Of a stretch of DNA of 64,000 bases, positions 1 through 8,157 are shown piece by piece; the stretch's first letter is position 1; the number at the start of each line of letters is the position of its first letter. The position numbers and the translations under genes were made by a program. The notes beneath the pieces are model-generated. The model saw only the letters and a list, made by a program, of their open reading frames with translations. It was not told where the DNA came from and did not search any database. Location of the stretch: the NCBI GenBank assembly GCA_965246745.1, contig OZ251980.1, positions 3,410,001-3,474,000 of the forward strand. The letters are read 5' to 3'. This DNA is from JANXMY01 sp965246745 (GTDB taxonomy: Bacteria > Armatimonadota > Armatimonadia > Armatimonadales > Capsulimonadaceae).

Positions 1-1521
1 GAGCGCCTGCAAGCGCGGCGCGGCCTGCCGCCGCTGGCGGAGAGCTTTCAGCAAATTCACTTCCCGGACACCGAAGAAGCACGATTATTGGCCCAAAAGC
101 GCTTTGTGTTTGATGAGTTTTTCGGGCTTCAGCTTTTGCTGGCCGTCCGCAAGCGGCAGTCCGACAAAGCGATTGGGACGGCGTTTGCCGAAGTCGCCGC
201 GCCGGTAGACGAATTAAAGTCGGTCCTGCCGTACCCGCTGACCGGAGCGCAGGCGCGGGTGATCGGCGAAGTCGCCCGCGACATGGCCTCGCCCCGCGCC
301 ATGAACCGCTTGGTGCAGGGAGATGTCGGCGCGGGCAAAACCGTGATTGCGATGGCCGCGCTTTTGATTGCCGTCAGGAATGGCTATCAGGCCGCGCTGA
401 TGGCCCCGACCGAGATTTTGGCCGAGCAGCATTACTTAGGCATCCGCCGGACAATGGAAAGTCTCGGCGTCACGGTGACGCTGCTGTCGGGCAGCCTGCC
501 GGCGAAAGAAAAACGCGCCGCGCTGGCGTCGGTGGCGTCCGGCGAGACCCACATCGCGGTCGGCACCCACGCGCTGATCCAAACCGATGTCGCATTTCAT
601 AACTTAGGCTTAGGGGTTGTAGACGAGCAGCATAGATTTGGCGTGATGCAGCGAGCGGCATTAAAAAGCAAGGGCACCGCCCCGGACGTGCTGGTGATGA
701 CCGCGACCCCGATCCCGCGCACCTTGACGCTGACCGTCTACGGCGACCTGGAAGTCTCGATTATTGACCAGATGCCGCCGGGCCGCAAGCCGATCAAGAC
801 CCACTGGAAGCGCAGCCACGAGCGGGCATTGGTCTACGAAACCCTGCGAAAAATGCTCAAAGAGGGCCGGCAGGCGTATGTCATCTGCTCGCTGATTGAA
901 GAAAACGAGAAACTCCAGGCCCGCGCCGCGACCGAATTAGCGGCCCATTTGTCGGCGCATGTGTTTTCCGATTACAAAATCGGCCTGCTGCACGGCCAAA
1001 TGAAGCCGACCGAAAAAGAAGAAACGATGACCCGCTTCCGCGACCGTGAGCTGCACCTTTTGGTCTCTACCACGGTCATCGAAGTCGGTGTGGACGTGCC
1101 CAACGCCTCAGTGATTGTGATTGAGGACGCGGATCGGTTCGGCATGGCCCAGCTTCACCAGCTCCGGGGCCGTGTGGGGCGCGGCGATACCCAGTCGTAC
1201 TGCCTGCTGATCGGCGACCCGAAGACCGAAGACGGCGCATCGCGGCTGACAACAATGGCCCAGACCACCGACGGCTTTTTGATCGCCGAGGAGGACCTCA
1301 AGCTGCGCGGCCCCGGCGACTTTTACGGCACCCGCCAGTCGGGTCTCCAAGTGCTGCCGTTTGTAGACGTTGTGCGCGACGTGCCTGTCTTGAAAGAAGC
1401 CCGCGAAGAAGCCTTCGCCGTGCTGGCCGAGGACCCGAAGCTGCTCCTGCCCGAACACGCCGCGCTCAAAGCCGTCGTCAAGAGCCGCTACAAGACCGTG
1501 GCCGGCGTGTCGGCAAGCTGA
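1..1521 (+). CDS. recG: ATP-dependent DNA helicase RecG (5' end outside window)
   Basis: RecG is the monomeric helicase that remodels stalled replication forks and branched recombination intermediates. The frame is open from base 1, so the N-terminal wedge domain and the true start lie upstream of the window. The visible part carries a Walker A motif GDVGAGKT (bases 319-342), the DEQH box variant DEQHRFG, the TATPIPRT motif III and the C-terminal GRVGRG motif VI, followed by the usual RecG tail. Motif order and spacing fit an intact superfamily 2 helicase C-terminal half. The stop at 1519-1521 is followed within 10 bases by a palindromic element, so recG probably ends its transcription unit here. 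Confidence 0.96.
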   Translation, partial: ERLQARRGLPPLAESFQQIHFPDTEEARLLAQKRFVFDEFFGLQLLLAVRKRQSDKAIGTAFAEVAAPVDELKSVLPYPLTGAQARVIGEVARDMASPRAMNRLVQGDVGAGKTVIAMAALLIAVRNGYQAALMAPTEILAEQHYLGIRRTMESLGVTVTLLSGSLPAKEKRAALASVASGETHIAVGTHALIQTDVAFHNLGLGVVDEQHRFGVMQRAALKSKGTAPDVLVMTATPIPRTLTLTVYGDLEVSIIDQMPPGRKPIKTHWKRSHERALVYETLRKMLKEGRQAYVICSLIEENEKLQARAATELAAHLSAHVFSDYKIGLLHGQMKPTEKEETMTRFRDRELHLLVSTTVIEVGVDVPNASVIVIEDADRFGMAQLHQLRGRVGRGDTQSYCLLIGDPKTEDGASRLTTMAQTTDGFLIAEEDLKLRGPGDFYGTRQSGLQVLPFVDVVRDVPVLKEAREEAFAVLAEDPKLLLPEHAALKAVVKSRYKTVAGVSAS

Positions 1522-1527
1522 TTGACA

Positions 1528-1689
1528 TGCCATGAATGGTACGGCTATTCGGCGCAGACGCCGGGAAGCGCCGCTTCTGCACTGGCAGACCTGGAAGGCG
1601 CGGGGCTAAGACAATAATGTAATCCATTCCCAGTGCCGCGAAGCGGTAGTTTGCAGCGTCTTCGCTCAATAGCCGTGCCATTCATGGCA
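1528..1689. repeat. Palindromic repeat, family 1, copy A
   Basis: The ends form an inverted repeat of 22 bases with one mismatch (1528-1549 against 1668-1689), built around AATAGCCGTGCC and the mini-hairpin GCCATTCATGGC. The inner parts pair again around GGCGCAGACGCC and the GCGTC segment near 1657. The same ends and inner motifs recur at 17932-18077, so this is a dispersed element, not a one-off terminator. Both copies stand directly upstream of antitoxin-type genes. No ORF is evident inside. It could be a REP/MITE-like unit. Confidence 0.75.
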
Positions 1690-1723
1690 TGGTTTCGAGA
1701 AGACTATTAGAGGAGCCTATACA

Positions 1724-2008
1724 ATGACACTTACGCTGAGACCGGAAACGGAGGCTCGACTGCTGGCATGGGCGGAATATGAAGGAGAGAATGCTGATGT
1801 TCTCGCCGAGGCGCTGCTTGTGGACGCGCTGGCGCGTGTCCAGGCGGAGGAAATCGCCGCAATCCGTGTCGGATTTGCCGACAGTGATGCAGGGCGCGTC
1901 CGTCCGCTGTCCGAAGTCGCCGCGGAGAAGCGTGCTAAATATAACTTGCCGACACATCTGTCAGACGAAGAAATCTTTGCCGGAGAGGAAGGTCTTGGCC
2001 CGCATTGA
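1724..2008 (+). CDS. Small antitoxin-like protein (addiction module component)
   Basis: This 94-residue protein starts MTLTLRPETEARL and resembles the short helical antitoxins that precede ParE/RelE toxins. The N-terminus looks like a ribbon-helix-helix-type segment, and the acidic C-terminus (ending around SDEEIFAGEE) would be the toxin-binding arm. An AGAGGAGCC ribosome binding site precedes the ATG. Its stop overlaps the TTG start of the toxin gene, the tight coupling expected of a toxin-antitoxin pair. The N-terminus is similar to the orphan protein at 55591-55821 (MTLTLAPETETRL). Family assignment comes from neighbourhood and pattern, not a firm domain match. Confidence 0.7.
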   Translation: MTLTLRPETEARLLAWAEYEGENADVLAEALLVDALARVQAEEIAAIRVGFADSDAGRVRPLSEVAAEKRAKYNLPTHLSDEEIFAGEEGLGPH

Positions 2009-2349
2009 GCTTCACTGTAGAGATTTCTGACACGGCAGACGCGGAAATTGACAAAGCTTACTTCCGGCTCTCTGCGCGGAACCCGGACTTTGCGAGCCGG
2101 TGGCTGGATGGCGTGTACCGGAAAATCGCAACGCTCGATGAATTTCCATTGAGTCATCCCTACGCGCCGGAGAGTCATGTTTTGAGACGCGACACACGCC
2201 GTATGATTTATCGGAATGGGCAGACCGTTTATCGAATTCGATTTACACTGATAGATGCCGACGGTGATGGTGAAAATGACACCGTCCGGGTCCTGCGTGT
2301 GCTGCATGGGGCGCAGCGACCGCTTGGACAGCCGGAAGATGACGAATGA
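2005..2349 (+). CDS. ParE/RelE-family toxin
   Basis: This 114-residue protein has the ParE/RelE pattern. It opens FTVEISDTADAEIDKAY, followed by an FASRWLDGVYRKIATL helix, then PLSHPYAPES, then VLRRDTRRMIYR, and ends in a basic strand VRVLRVLHGAQRPL. ParE toxins act on gyrase and RelE toxins cleave mRNA; the sequence does not show which applies. The start is taken as TTG at 2005, which overlaps the stop of the upstream antitoxin (TTGA), implying translational coupling. A DADGDGEND insertion near residue 90 is unusual and looks like an acidic loop. The next gene overlaps the stop by ATGA. Confidence 0.85.
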   Translation: MSFTVEISDTADAEIDKAYFRLSARNPDFASRWLDGVYRKIATLDEFPLSHPYAPESHVLRRDTRRMIYRNGQTVYRIRFTLIDADGDGENDTVRVLRVLHGAQRPLGQPEDDE

Positions 2350-2570
2350 CGACTAAAACCGAAGCCCAGTATATCCCGGACGCGGACGGCGCAGAAGCCG
2401 ATGCCATTGTGCCGATTGAGCTTTGGCGTGAGATCGAGTCGGAGCGCGAAACCGCCTATTTGCTGAAAAGCGAGCCGAAGAAACGGCGTCTGCTGGGAGC
2501 CAAACAGCGTCAAGGCGGCATCACTTTGGAGGATAGGCCGATAAAGCTTGGAAAGGCAGGGTGTCCATGA
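2346..2570 (+). CDS. Short Phd/antitoxin-like protein
   Basis: This 74-residue protein overlaps the toxin stop by ATGA. Its central segment ETAYLLKSEPKKRRLL resembles the toxin-binding tail of Phd/YefM antitoxins (a Y-L-L motif followed by a basic LLGAK segment). The N-terminal DNA-binding half of a complete Phd protein is absent. It may be a second antitoxin or a remnant of one fused into the operon. It overlaps the next gene by ATGA as well, so the reading frames run 1724-2878 almost without a gap. The function is not established. Confidence 0.55.
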   Translation: MTTKTEAQYIPDADGAEADAIVPIELWREIESERETAYLLKSEPKKRRLLGAKQRQGGITLEDRPIKLGKAGCP

Positions 2571-2878
2571 TTGCCGAGAAGATGAGCGATGAAATGCAGG
2601 CAGCGGCAAAGGTGCTGGCGGATGCGGCGCGAAACAATGAGCCTGCGATTGAAAAAGTTCTGTTGTTTCCGTCGGCAGAAGATGTCCGATTGATTTATGT
2701 TGATCCCACGGCATATCCCACGCCGCACGAGGAGGCAATCGCTCCATTCTATTTCGGGCCGAACAGTCGCCGCGGCGTACATTACTCATCGGCTGTTGCG
2801 ATGATACGGCCCGAGGAAGAAGGAGTGTTACGTCTCCCTCAAGGCTGGGGAATGTGGAAAGATGCGGTCGAAATTTAG
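2567..2878 (+). CDS. Hypothetical protein in toxin-antitoxin/HEPN operon
   Basis: The ATG at 2567 overlaps the preceding stop (ATGA) and follows a GGAAAGGCAGG ribosome binding site. The product is 103 residues. The N-terminal half is helical (DEMQAAAKVLADAARNNEPA) and the C-terminal half is rich in aromatic and proline residues (DPTAYPTPHEEAIAPFYFGP). I do not recognise the family. The stop lies 2 bases before the HEPN-like gene, so the two are probably co-translated, and a nuclease-partner or immunity-like role is possible. There is no catalytic motif that I can point to. Confidence 0.6.
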   Translation: MIAEKMSDEMQAAAKVLADAARNNEPAIEKVLLFPSAEDVRLIYVDPTAYPTPHEEAIAPFYFGPNSRRGVHYSSAVAMIRPEEEGVLRLPQGWGMWKDAVEI

Positions 2879-2880
2879 AA

Positions 2881-3360
2881 ATGCCCCTAATAGACTGGCG
2901 GACAGCCTATTTGGCGCAGGCAAAATCGGATTATGCGATGCTCCTCAAGCTGAATCGAGAAGCTGCACCTCTTTGTCATCAACTGCACTATCTACAGATG
3001 GCGACAGAAAAAATGGCAAAAGGCTTCCTGACGCGCAAGGGCGGGGAACGGTATCCAAATACACATAACGCTTTTGTAAAGTTCGTTGCGCTCGCTGCAA
3101 GGACTCCGGAGTTCCGTGCCGCATCTCGGTACACGAACAGGAGCCAGTTTTCTGCATATCTCACTAGCCTCTTAGAAATGGCGCAGAATGTTGAGGACCT
3201 CTCGCCGGATGGCGGGGATCATCCAAATCCTGAGTATCCGTGGGAAATCAAAGGGGTAATCCTTCTGCCGACGGAATATGCATTCGGTAATCTTGATTTG
3301 GAAAACCCAAAAATGGTCAAGCTGCTGCGATTTATCGCCGACTGCTTTACTCTTGCCTAA
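2881..3360 (+). CDS. HEPN-like domain protein
   Basis: This 159-residue protein begins 2 bases after the upstream stop. The pattern AYLAQAKSDYAMLLKLN, then CHQLHYLQMATEKMAKGFL, then THNAFVKFVALA matches the helical layout of HEPN proteins, which often pair with minimal nucleotidyltransferases in toxin-antitoxin or defence loci. A clear R-X4-6-H ribonuclease motif in the last helix is not evident, so nuclease activity is uncertain. The gene closes the overlapping operon that begins at 1724. coaD follows after 20 bases. Confidence 0.65.
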   Translation: MPLIDWRTAYLAQAKSDYAMLLKLNREAAPLCHQLHYLQMATEKMAKGFLTRKGGERYPNTHNAFVKFVALAARTPEFRAASRYTNRSQFSAYLTSLLEMAQNVEDLSPDGGDHPNPEYPWEIKGVILLPTEYAFGNLDLENPKMVKLLRFIADCFTLA

Positions 3361-3380
3361 ATAATCTGGATTGGTACGAA

Positions 3381-3866
3381 ATGATTGCGGTGTATCCCGG
3401 CAGTTTTGACCCCGTCACTAGCGGGCACTTCGATATTATCTGCCGGGCGGCGGGGATGTTCGAGACGCTGATCGTGCTGGTCGCCGCGAACTCGGCAAAG
3501 TCGCCGCTGTTTACCGCCGAGGAGCGGGCGGACCTGCTGCGCCGAAGCTGCGCCGCTCTGCCGAACGTGCAGGTCGCGCTGCTGCCGCCGGCGCTTTTGG
3601 TCTCGTTTGTGGTGGAAAGCGGCGCACAGGTGATTGTCAAAGGGCTGCGGGCGGTTTCGGACTTTGAGTACGAGTTTCAGATGGCTCTGCTGAACCGCCA
3701 TTTGGAGCCGAAAGTCGAGACGATCTTTTTGATGACCGCCGCCGAGCACGCGTATTTGTCGTCCAGCATCGTCAAGGAAATCGCGCGGCTCGGCGGCGAC
3801 ATCGCCGGGCTGGTGCCGGGGCCGGTGCAGGACGCACTCACGAAGAAGTTTAACGCACGGCTGTAA
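3381..3866 (+). CDS. coaD: Phosphopantetheine adenylyltransferase
   Basis: CoaD transfers AMP to 4'-phosphopantetheine, the penultimate step of coenzyme A synthesis. The 161-residue protein has the nucleotidyltransferase signature YPGSFDPVTSGH at residues 5-16, the KGLR substrate segment, and the C-terminal LSSSIVKEIA equivalent of the ISSTRVRE-type ATP site. Length and order match the family. It sits ahead of the DUF177-rpmF-plsX-fab block, which suits a CoA/ACP supply role. The start is the first ATG in frame and there is no strong Shine-Dalgarno, so translation may depend on upstream transcripts. Confidence 0.95.
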   Translation: MIAVYPGSFDPVTSGHFDIICRAAGMFETLIVLVAANSAKSPLFTAEERADLLRRSCAALPNVQVALLPPALLVSFVVESGAQVIVKGLRAVSDFEYEFQMALLNRHLEPKVETIFLMTAAEHAYLSSSIVKEIARLGGDIAGLVPGPVQDALTKKFNARL

Positions 3867-3892
3867 AAAATTTGACCGCTGTAGGGGAAACG

Positions 3893-4609
3893 ATGGATAT
3901 TATCAAACTCTTGAACGAACTTGAGCGGCTGACCGACGAGCAGAAAACCGTCATGGGCCTGGCGTGGAACTTTCACCCGGAAGATTACCACGACATCATC
4001 AATAAGATTCGGGCATCCCTGCCCGAAGATGTCAAAAAAGCCAGCCGGGTCACCGCCGAAAGCGATAAAATTGTGGACAGCGCCCGCGACACCGCCGAGC
4101 AGACTCTGGAAGATGCGACCGTGGAAGCCGACGAGATCATCCGGGAAGCGCGGATCAGCGCCGAGCGGCACCTGCGCGACACCGAAGCCGAAACCCATAA
4201 AATGAGCGCGGCGGCGGAAGCGCAGGCGAAAAAAACGGTGGACGACGCGCGGGCAAGGGCGGAAAAAATGCTGTCCGACGCCCATCAGCAGTCCGAGAAA
4301 AAAGTCACCGATGCTATGCACCAAGCCGATTTGATGCTCAGCCAAAGCGAGCTGGTCCGGCTCGCCACCGCCCAGGCCCGCGAGATTGTCGCGGCGGCCG
4401 AGCAGGATTCGTCGTCGCTGCGTCTTGGGGCCGACCAGTACGCCCACAGCGTGATGACCGACCTCGAAAAGCAGGTCGGCGAGCTGATGGCGACAATTCA
4501 GCGCGGGCGAATGAAGCTCGACGGGCGGGTCGGGCCGGCGGGTGCCGCGCACGGCGGGGCGGCCAACGGCAGCGGGCGAGGCTCGGAGCTGGCCGGGACA
4601 CGCCGCTAA
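3893..4609 (+). CDS. Coiled-coil protein (DivIVA/ATP synthase b-like)
   Basis: This 238-residue protein starts at the ATG after AGGGGAAACG. Residues from about 45 to 190 form an almost continuous heptad-rich, alanine/glutamate-rich coiled coil (repeated AEADEI, AEKMLSDA and AREIV-type segments). The start MDIIKLLNELERL is amphipathic and the tail is glycine- and arginine-rich. Proteins of this build next to coaD and a DUF177 gene are often annotated only as ATPase or DivIVA-like. I see no nucleotide-binding motif. A scaffolding role in cell division or envelope synthesis is conjecture. Confidence 0.75.
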   Translation: MDIIKLLNELERLTDEQKTVMGLAWNFHPEDYHDIINKIRASLPEDVKKASRVTAESDKIVDSARDTAEQTLEDATVEADEIIREARISAERHLRDTEAETHKMSAAAEAQAKKTVDDARARAEKMLSDAHQQSEKKVTDAMHQADLMLSQSELVRLATAQAREIVAAAEQDSSSLRLGADQYAHSVMTDLEKQVGELMATIQRGRMKLDGRVGPAGAAHGGAANGSGRGSELAGTRR

Positions 4610-4632
4610 AGACTGCTTGGAGCAAAACAAAG

Positions 4633-4660
4633 TTGCTTTTGCTGAATTTTGTGGTATTAT
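4633..4660 (+). promoter_or_regulatory. Putative promoter for the DUF177-rpmF-plsX-fab block
   Basis: TTGCTT (4633-4638) and TATTAT (4655-4660) are separated by 16 bases. They lie in the AT-rich gap after the coiled-coil gene and about 85 bases before the chosen ATG of the DUF177 gene. The boxes are recognisable but imperfect. Confidence 0.5.
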
Positions 4661-4746
4661 AAGGGGCGGCTTTGGCCGCCTCTTGTGTTTTCTGCTTGTG
4701 TTTTCTGCCGTCCTTTTTTATGCCCGGCAAGCGAGGGCTATCAACC

Positions 4747-5262
4747 ATGCTGAAATTCGATCTGGCGGAGCTGCTGCGGACCCCCGGCATGCGGCAGGTG
4801 TATGAGATTTACGAACAGCCTTACACCGATGACGATGTGGAGTATGTCGCCCCAATCACCGGGCGCGTGACCGTGACCAATACCGGCACGATGGTGCTGG
4901 TGCGCGGGCCGCTCGACACCGTGATCGAGATGGAGTGCTCCCGCTGCCTCGACCCGGTCCGGGCGGCGATCCACACGGACCTGGAAGAAGAGTTTGACAT
5001 TGAAGTGGTGGAAAGCGCCGCTCAGCGAGACCCGAAAGTCTTGGTGGTCGAGGAAGAAATCGGGCGCGTTTTTGACGGCCAAACGCTTTGCCTTGATGTG
5101 CTGATTCGGCAGGCGGCCCTGCTCGCCGCGCCGCTTCAGCCGCTCTGCCGTGAGCAGTGCCCCGGCATCCCGATCCAAGAAGACGCTGCGGACCCCGATG
5201 CTGAAATGCTTGCCAATTCGCCGTTCCGCGATTTAGGAAAATTACTGACCGAAGAAAAATGA
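4747..5262 (+). CDS. YceD/DUF177 family protein (23S rRNA accumulation)
   Basis: This 171-residue protein belongs by pattern to DUF177 (YceD), a family linked to 23S rRNA maturation or accumulation and usually encoded directly before rpmF, as here. Visible features are the CSRC cysteine pair in ECSRCLDPV, an acidic middle (DLEEEFDIEV), a second cysteine pair in PLCREQCPG and the DPRFAAL-like ending SPFRDLGKLL. The start at MLKFDLAELL is chosen because it gives the usual family length and follows a GAGGG site. An upstream in-frame ATG at 4720 would add a short basic leader. Confidence 0.85.
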   Translation: MLKFDLAELLRTPGMRQVYEIYEQPYTDDDVEYVAPITGRVTVTNTGTMVLVRGPLDTVIEMECSRCLDPVRAAIHTDLEEEFDIEVVESAAQRDPKVLVVEEEIGRVFDGQTLCLDVLIRQAALLAAPLQPLCREQCPGIPIQEDAADPDAEMLANSPFRDLGKLLTEEK

Positions 5263-5279
5263 CCGAAGGAAACTGAACT

Positions 5280-5489
5280 ATGCCCCTGCCGAAACGACGC
5301 CATTCCAATCAGCGCACCCGCAAGCGCCGCACCCATTACAAGCTGACCCCGCCCGAAGTCGTCTCGGGCTACTGCCCCGGCTGCCAAAAGCAGAACTTTC
5401 GGCTGGACCACCATGCCTGCCCGGACTGCGGCTTTTACAACGGCAAGCAGATGATTGCCGTTAAAGAAACAGCGACCGCCGAAGAGTAA
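5280..5489 (+). CDS. rpmF: 50S ribosomal protein L32
   Basis: This 69-residue protein begins MPLPKRRHSNQRTRKRR, the L32 signature, and has a zinc-ribbon of two CXXC pairs (CPGC at 32-35 and CPDC at 48-51). It is a small structural protein of the large ribosomal subunit. The gene follows the DUF177 gene and precedes plsX by 3 bases, the classic order of this block in many bacteria, so transcription with the lipid genes is likely. Confidence 0.97.
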   Translation: MPLPKRRHSNQRTRKRRTHYKLTPPEVVSGYCPGCQKQNFRLDHHACPDCGFYNGKQMIAVKETATAEE

Positions 5490-5492
5490 TTT

Positions 5493-6503
5493 ATGCCGTT
5501 GAAGATCGCGGTAGACGCGATGGGCGGCGATTTTGCGCCCGTCGAAGCCGTCCGAGGGGCGCTGACTGTTGCGCGGGAGCGGCCGGACCTGGAAATTGTC
5601 CTGGTCGGTCCCGAAGCCGTTGTCGGCGAAACTCTGAACACGCTCGGGGATGTCCCGGCAGGCGTCACGGTCCGCTCGGCGGAGCAGGCGATTGAAATGG
5701 GGGAAAACCCCGTTCAGGCTACCCGCCGCAAGCGGGAGTCGTCGCTGGTTGTCGCCGGCCTCATGGTCAAATCGGGCGAAGCCGACGCGACATTCAGCGC
5801 CGGCAGCACCGGCGCGGCGATGGCGATTGCGACGCTTGACATCGGGCGTATTCCCGGCATTGAGCGGCCGGCGCTTGCCACCGGCATTCCGACCATCCAG
5901 GGCCGGGCGCTGCTGCTCGATGCCGGGGCGAACATTGACTGCACCGTCCGCCACCTGCGGCAGTTCGCGCTTCTCGGCGCGATCTACGCCGAGCGGGTCA
6001 CCGGCGTCCCCAACCCCAAAGTCGGCCTGCTGAACATCGGCTCCGAAGAAGGCAAAGGCAACGAGCTGGCGAAAGAAGCGTTTCCGCTTCTGAAGTCCGC
6101 CCCGCTGAACTTTGCCGGAAATGTCGAGGGCAAAGATGTCTTTGAGCACGCCGTAGACGTGGTGGTCTGCGACGGCTTTTGGGGCAACATTTTGATTAAA
6201 AGCGGCGAAGGCATGGCGGAGATGATCTTTGACCTGCTGCACCGCATGACCGAAGCCGCCCCGGAAATCGCCGCATCGCAGGAGGCATTTGACCTAATTG
6301 CTCGGCGGCTGGCGCAGCGTATCCATTATTCGGAGTTCGGCGGCGCGACCCTGCTCGGCGTCAACGGCGTTTCGGTGGTCGGCCACGGGCGCTCCAATGC
6401 CAAAGCCATCGCCGGGGGCATCCGGGCGGCGGCGGATGCGGCGGCAGGCGGCTATGTGCAGGCAATCCGCGACGCCCTGCCGGCGTTTGAAGGCAAAGCA
6501 TGA
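5493..6503 (+). CDS. plsX: Phosphate acyltransferase PlsX
   Basis: PlsX converts acyl-ACP and phosphate to acyl-phosphate, feeding PlsY in phosphatidic acid synthesis. The 336-residue protein starts with KIAVDAMGGDFAP and shows the SAGSTGAAMA and ALLDAGANID segments, the GSEEGKGNEL motif and the C-terminal YSEFGGATLLGVNG typical of the family. It is a peripheral cytoplasmic enzyme. The stop overlaps the start of fabH (ATGA), so the two are co-translated. Confidence 0.97.
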   Translation: MPLKIAVDAMGGDFAPVEAVRGALTVARERPDLEIVLVGPEAVVGETLNTLGDVPAGVTVRSAEQAIEMGENPVQATRRKRESSLVVAGLMVKSGEADATFSAGSTGAAMAIATLDIGRIPGIERPALATGIPTIQGRALLLDAGANIDCTVRHLRQFALLGAIYAERVTGVPNPKVGLLNIGSEEGKGNELAKEAFPLLKSAPLNFAGNVEGKDVFEHAVDVVVCDGFWGNILIKSGEGMAEMIFDLLHRMTEAAPEIAASQEAFDLIARRLAQRIHYSEFGGATLLGVNGVSVVGHGRSNAKAIAGGIRAAADAAAGGYVQAIRDALPAFEGKA

Positions 6504-7477
6504 GCGCTTCCCCCTCCGGCCTGCATCGCGCCGGAATTTTAAGCACCGGCTCGTTTGTCCCCCCGCGCGTCGTCACCAACGACGACCTCGCCGCGCAGAT
6601 GGAAACGTCGGACGAGTGGATTGCCAGCCGCACCGGCATCCATGCCCGGCACCTGGCCGCGCCGGGCGTCCTGACCTCGGACCTTGCCGCCGAAGCCGCC
6701 CGCCGCGCTCTCGCGTCGGCGCATCTGTCGGCATCCGACCTGGATTTGATCATTGTCGCCGGCAGCACCCCCGATTACCCCGGCTCGTTTCCGTCCACGG
6801 CCACGGTGGTTCAAGCCAAGCTCGGCGCGAATGCCGCCGCGTTCGACCTCGGCGCGGTCTGCTCGGGCTTTGCGTATGCGCTCCATGTCGCCGCCCAGAT
6901 GGTTGCCACCGGGGCCAGCAAATATGTCCTCGTAATCGGGGCCGAAACGCTGTCGTCGGTCATCAACTGGAATGACCGCAGCACAGCGGTTTTGTTCGGC
7001 GACGGGGCCGGGGCGGTCGTTGTCGGCGAGGTGTCTGCGCCGAGCGGCTATTTGGGCGGCGTCCTCGGGGCCGACGGCACCGGCGGCCCGCTGCTATGCG
7101 TCCCGCGCACCGGCGACCATCCCGGCACGATTTATCAAAACGGCAAAGAAGTGTATAAATTCGCCGTGACCATCATGGGCGAAGTCGCGCTTGAGGCCGT
7201 CCAAGCGGCAGGATTATCGCCGTCCGAGATTGATTTTCTCATTCCGCACCAGGCCAACATTCGGATTATTGACAAAGCCGCCGAGCGGATGGGCTTGTCC
7301 CGCGACAAAGTCATCGTGAATTTGGACCGCAACGGCAACACGTCGTCGGCGTCTATCCCCCTGGCTTTGGATGAAGCCGTCCAAGCGGGCCGCATCCGGC
7401 CCGGCCATGTGTTAGTGTTCGTCGGTTTCGGCGCAGGTCTAACGTGGGGCGCGAATGTCGTTAGGTGGGGGCGGTAA
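6500..7477 (+). CDS. fabH: Beta-ketoacyl-ACP synthase III
   Basis: FabH condenses acetyl-CoA with malonyl-ACP to start type II fatty acid synthesis. The 325-residue protein carries the Cys-His-Asn triad: cysteine in GAVCSGFAYAL, histidine in IPHQANIRII and asparagine in RNGNTSSASIP. The N-terminal SRTGIHARH and the C-terminal GFGAGLTWG segments complete the family pattern. It overlaps plsX by 4 bases. Downstream synteny is broken by an AT-richer ORF and a palindrome before fabD. Confidence 0.97.
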   Translation: MSASPSGLHRAGILSTGSFVPPRVVTNDDLAAQMETSDEWIASRTGIHARHLAAPGVLTSDLAAEAARRALASAHLSASDLDLIIVAGSTPDYPGSFPSTATVVQAKLGANAAAFDLGAVCSGFAYALHVAAQMVATGASKYVLVIGAETLSSVINWNDRSTAVLFGDGAGAVVVGEVSAPSGYLGGVLGADGTGGPLLCVPRTGDHPGTIYQNGKEVYKFAVTIMGEVALEAVQAAGLSPSEIDFLIPHQANIRIIDKAAERMGLSRDKVIVNLDRNGNTSSASIPLALDEAVQAGRIRPGHVLVFVGFGAGLTWGANVVRWGR

Positions 7478-7491
7478 ATGAGGGGACAACT

Positions 7492-7980
7492 ATGCCAGTC
7501 GGCACTTTAACATTGCATCGGTTCAACGGCGACGAAATCTTCAATGTTTCCGATGCCACACTCAGCTATTTTGTGGCAGAGGATCATGCTACCCTTCAAT
7601 TTGACGTGAAAACTGAGGACAAGCCTATCCAGACGCTACCTGATACAGAAGAATTGAATGCTTGGCCCAACGGAACATGGCAACTGACCGTCCCTGTGTT
7701 AGATTTTGATGAGATGGTCGGTAAAATATTCTCAATACCTCAAGGCTACGATGAGGAAGCCGAAGAATATCTTGCCATCTTCTACTATGTCGAGCATGAA
7801 GCGGTTGACAACAGTGAGATAGTCATTACCGGGCGTGACAAAAATGAATTTCAGGCGACAATAACCAGTACCGTGCCAGATGTAAATTATTATGATGGCT
7901 CAAAGCCAGCGACAAAGATAGTTATACAGGCCAATTTTACCTTGTTGAAGTCAGAGGAACCGCTTGATCCAGTCGGGTAA
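7492..7980 (+). CDS. Hypothetical acidic protein inserted in the fab cluster
   Basis: This 162-residue protein has a good AGGGG ribosome binding site 8 bases before its ATG. It is acidic, lacks cysteine and has alternating beta-strand-like segments (TLTLHRF, ATLQFDVK, WQLTVPVL, EIVITGRD, KIVIQANFTLL). No signal peptide or membrane segment is seen. Its base composition and codon use are visibly AT-richer than those of fabH and fabD on either side, which suggests acquisition. I do not recognise a family. It is followed 20 bases later by the family 2 palindrome, so the ORF and the palindrome together form the wedge between fabH and fabD. Confidence 0.7.
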   Translation: MPVGTLTLHRFNGDEIFNVSDATLSYFVAEDHATLQFDVKTEDKPIQTLPDTEELNAWPNGTWQLTVPVLDFDEMVGKIFSIPQGYDEEAEEYLAIFYYVEHEAVDNSEIVITGRDKNEFQATITSTVPDVNYYDGSKPATKIVIQANFTLLKSEEPLDPVG

Positions 7981-8000
7981 AACGTGATTGAGACCGCGCA

Positions 8001-8131
8001 AGGAAGCGAGGGAATAAATTCCTCTCGCTGAATGGCATCCTTCGGACGAAGAAATGGCGTACGTTGGGGTCTCTTCTCTTTCGTCCGAAGGACGACCTCA
8101 ACAGCGAGAGGAATTTATTTCCTCGCTTCCT
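8001..8131. repeat. Palindromic repeat, family 2, copy A
   Basis: The outer arms 8001-8030 and 8102-8131 are inverted copies with one mismatch in 30 (AGGAAGCGAGG with CCTCGCTTCCT at the tips). An inner pair CCTTCGGACGAA and TTCGTCCGAAGG adds a second stem. The same arms recur at 62014-62152. In both places the right tip stops exactly 26 bases before a start codon (fabD here, the PIG-L gene there). The RNA would fold into a long hairpin between fabH-side transcripts and fabD. Confidence 0.85.
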
Positions 8132-8157
8132 GCTCGCTTCCTTTTGGCACTTGAACC

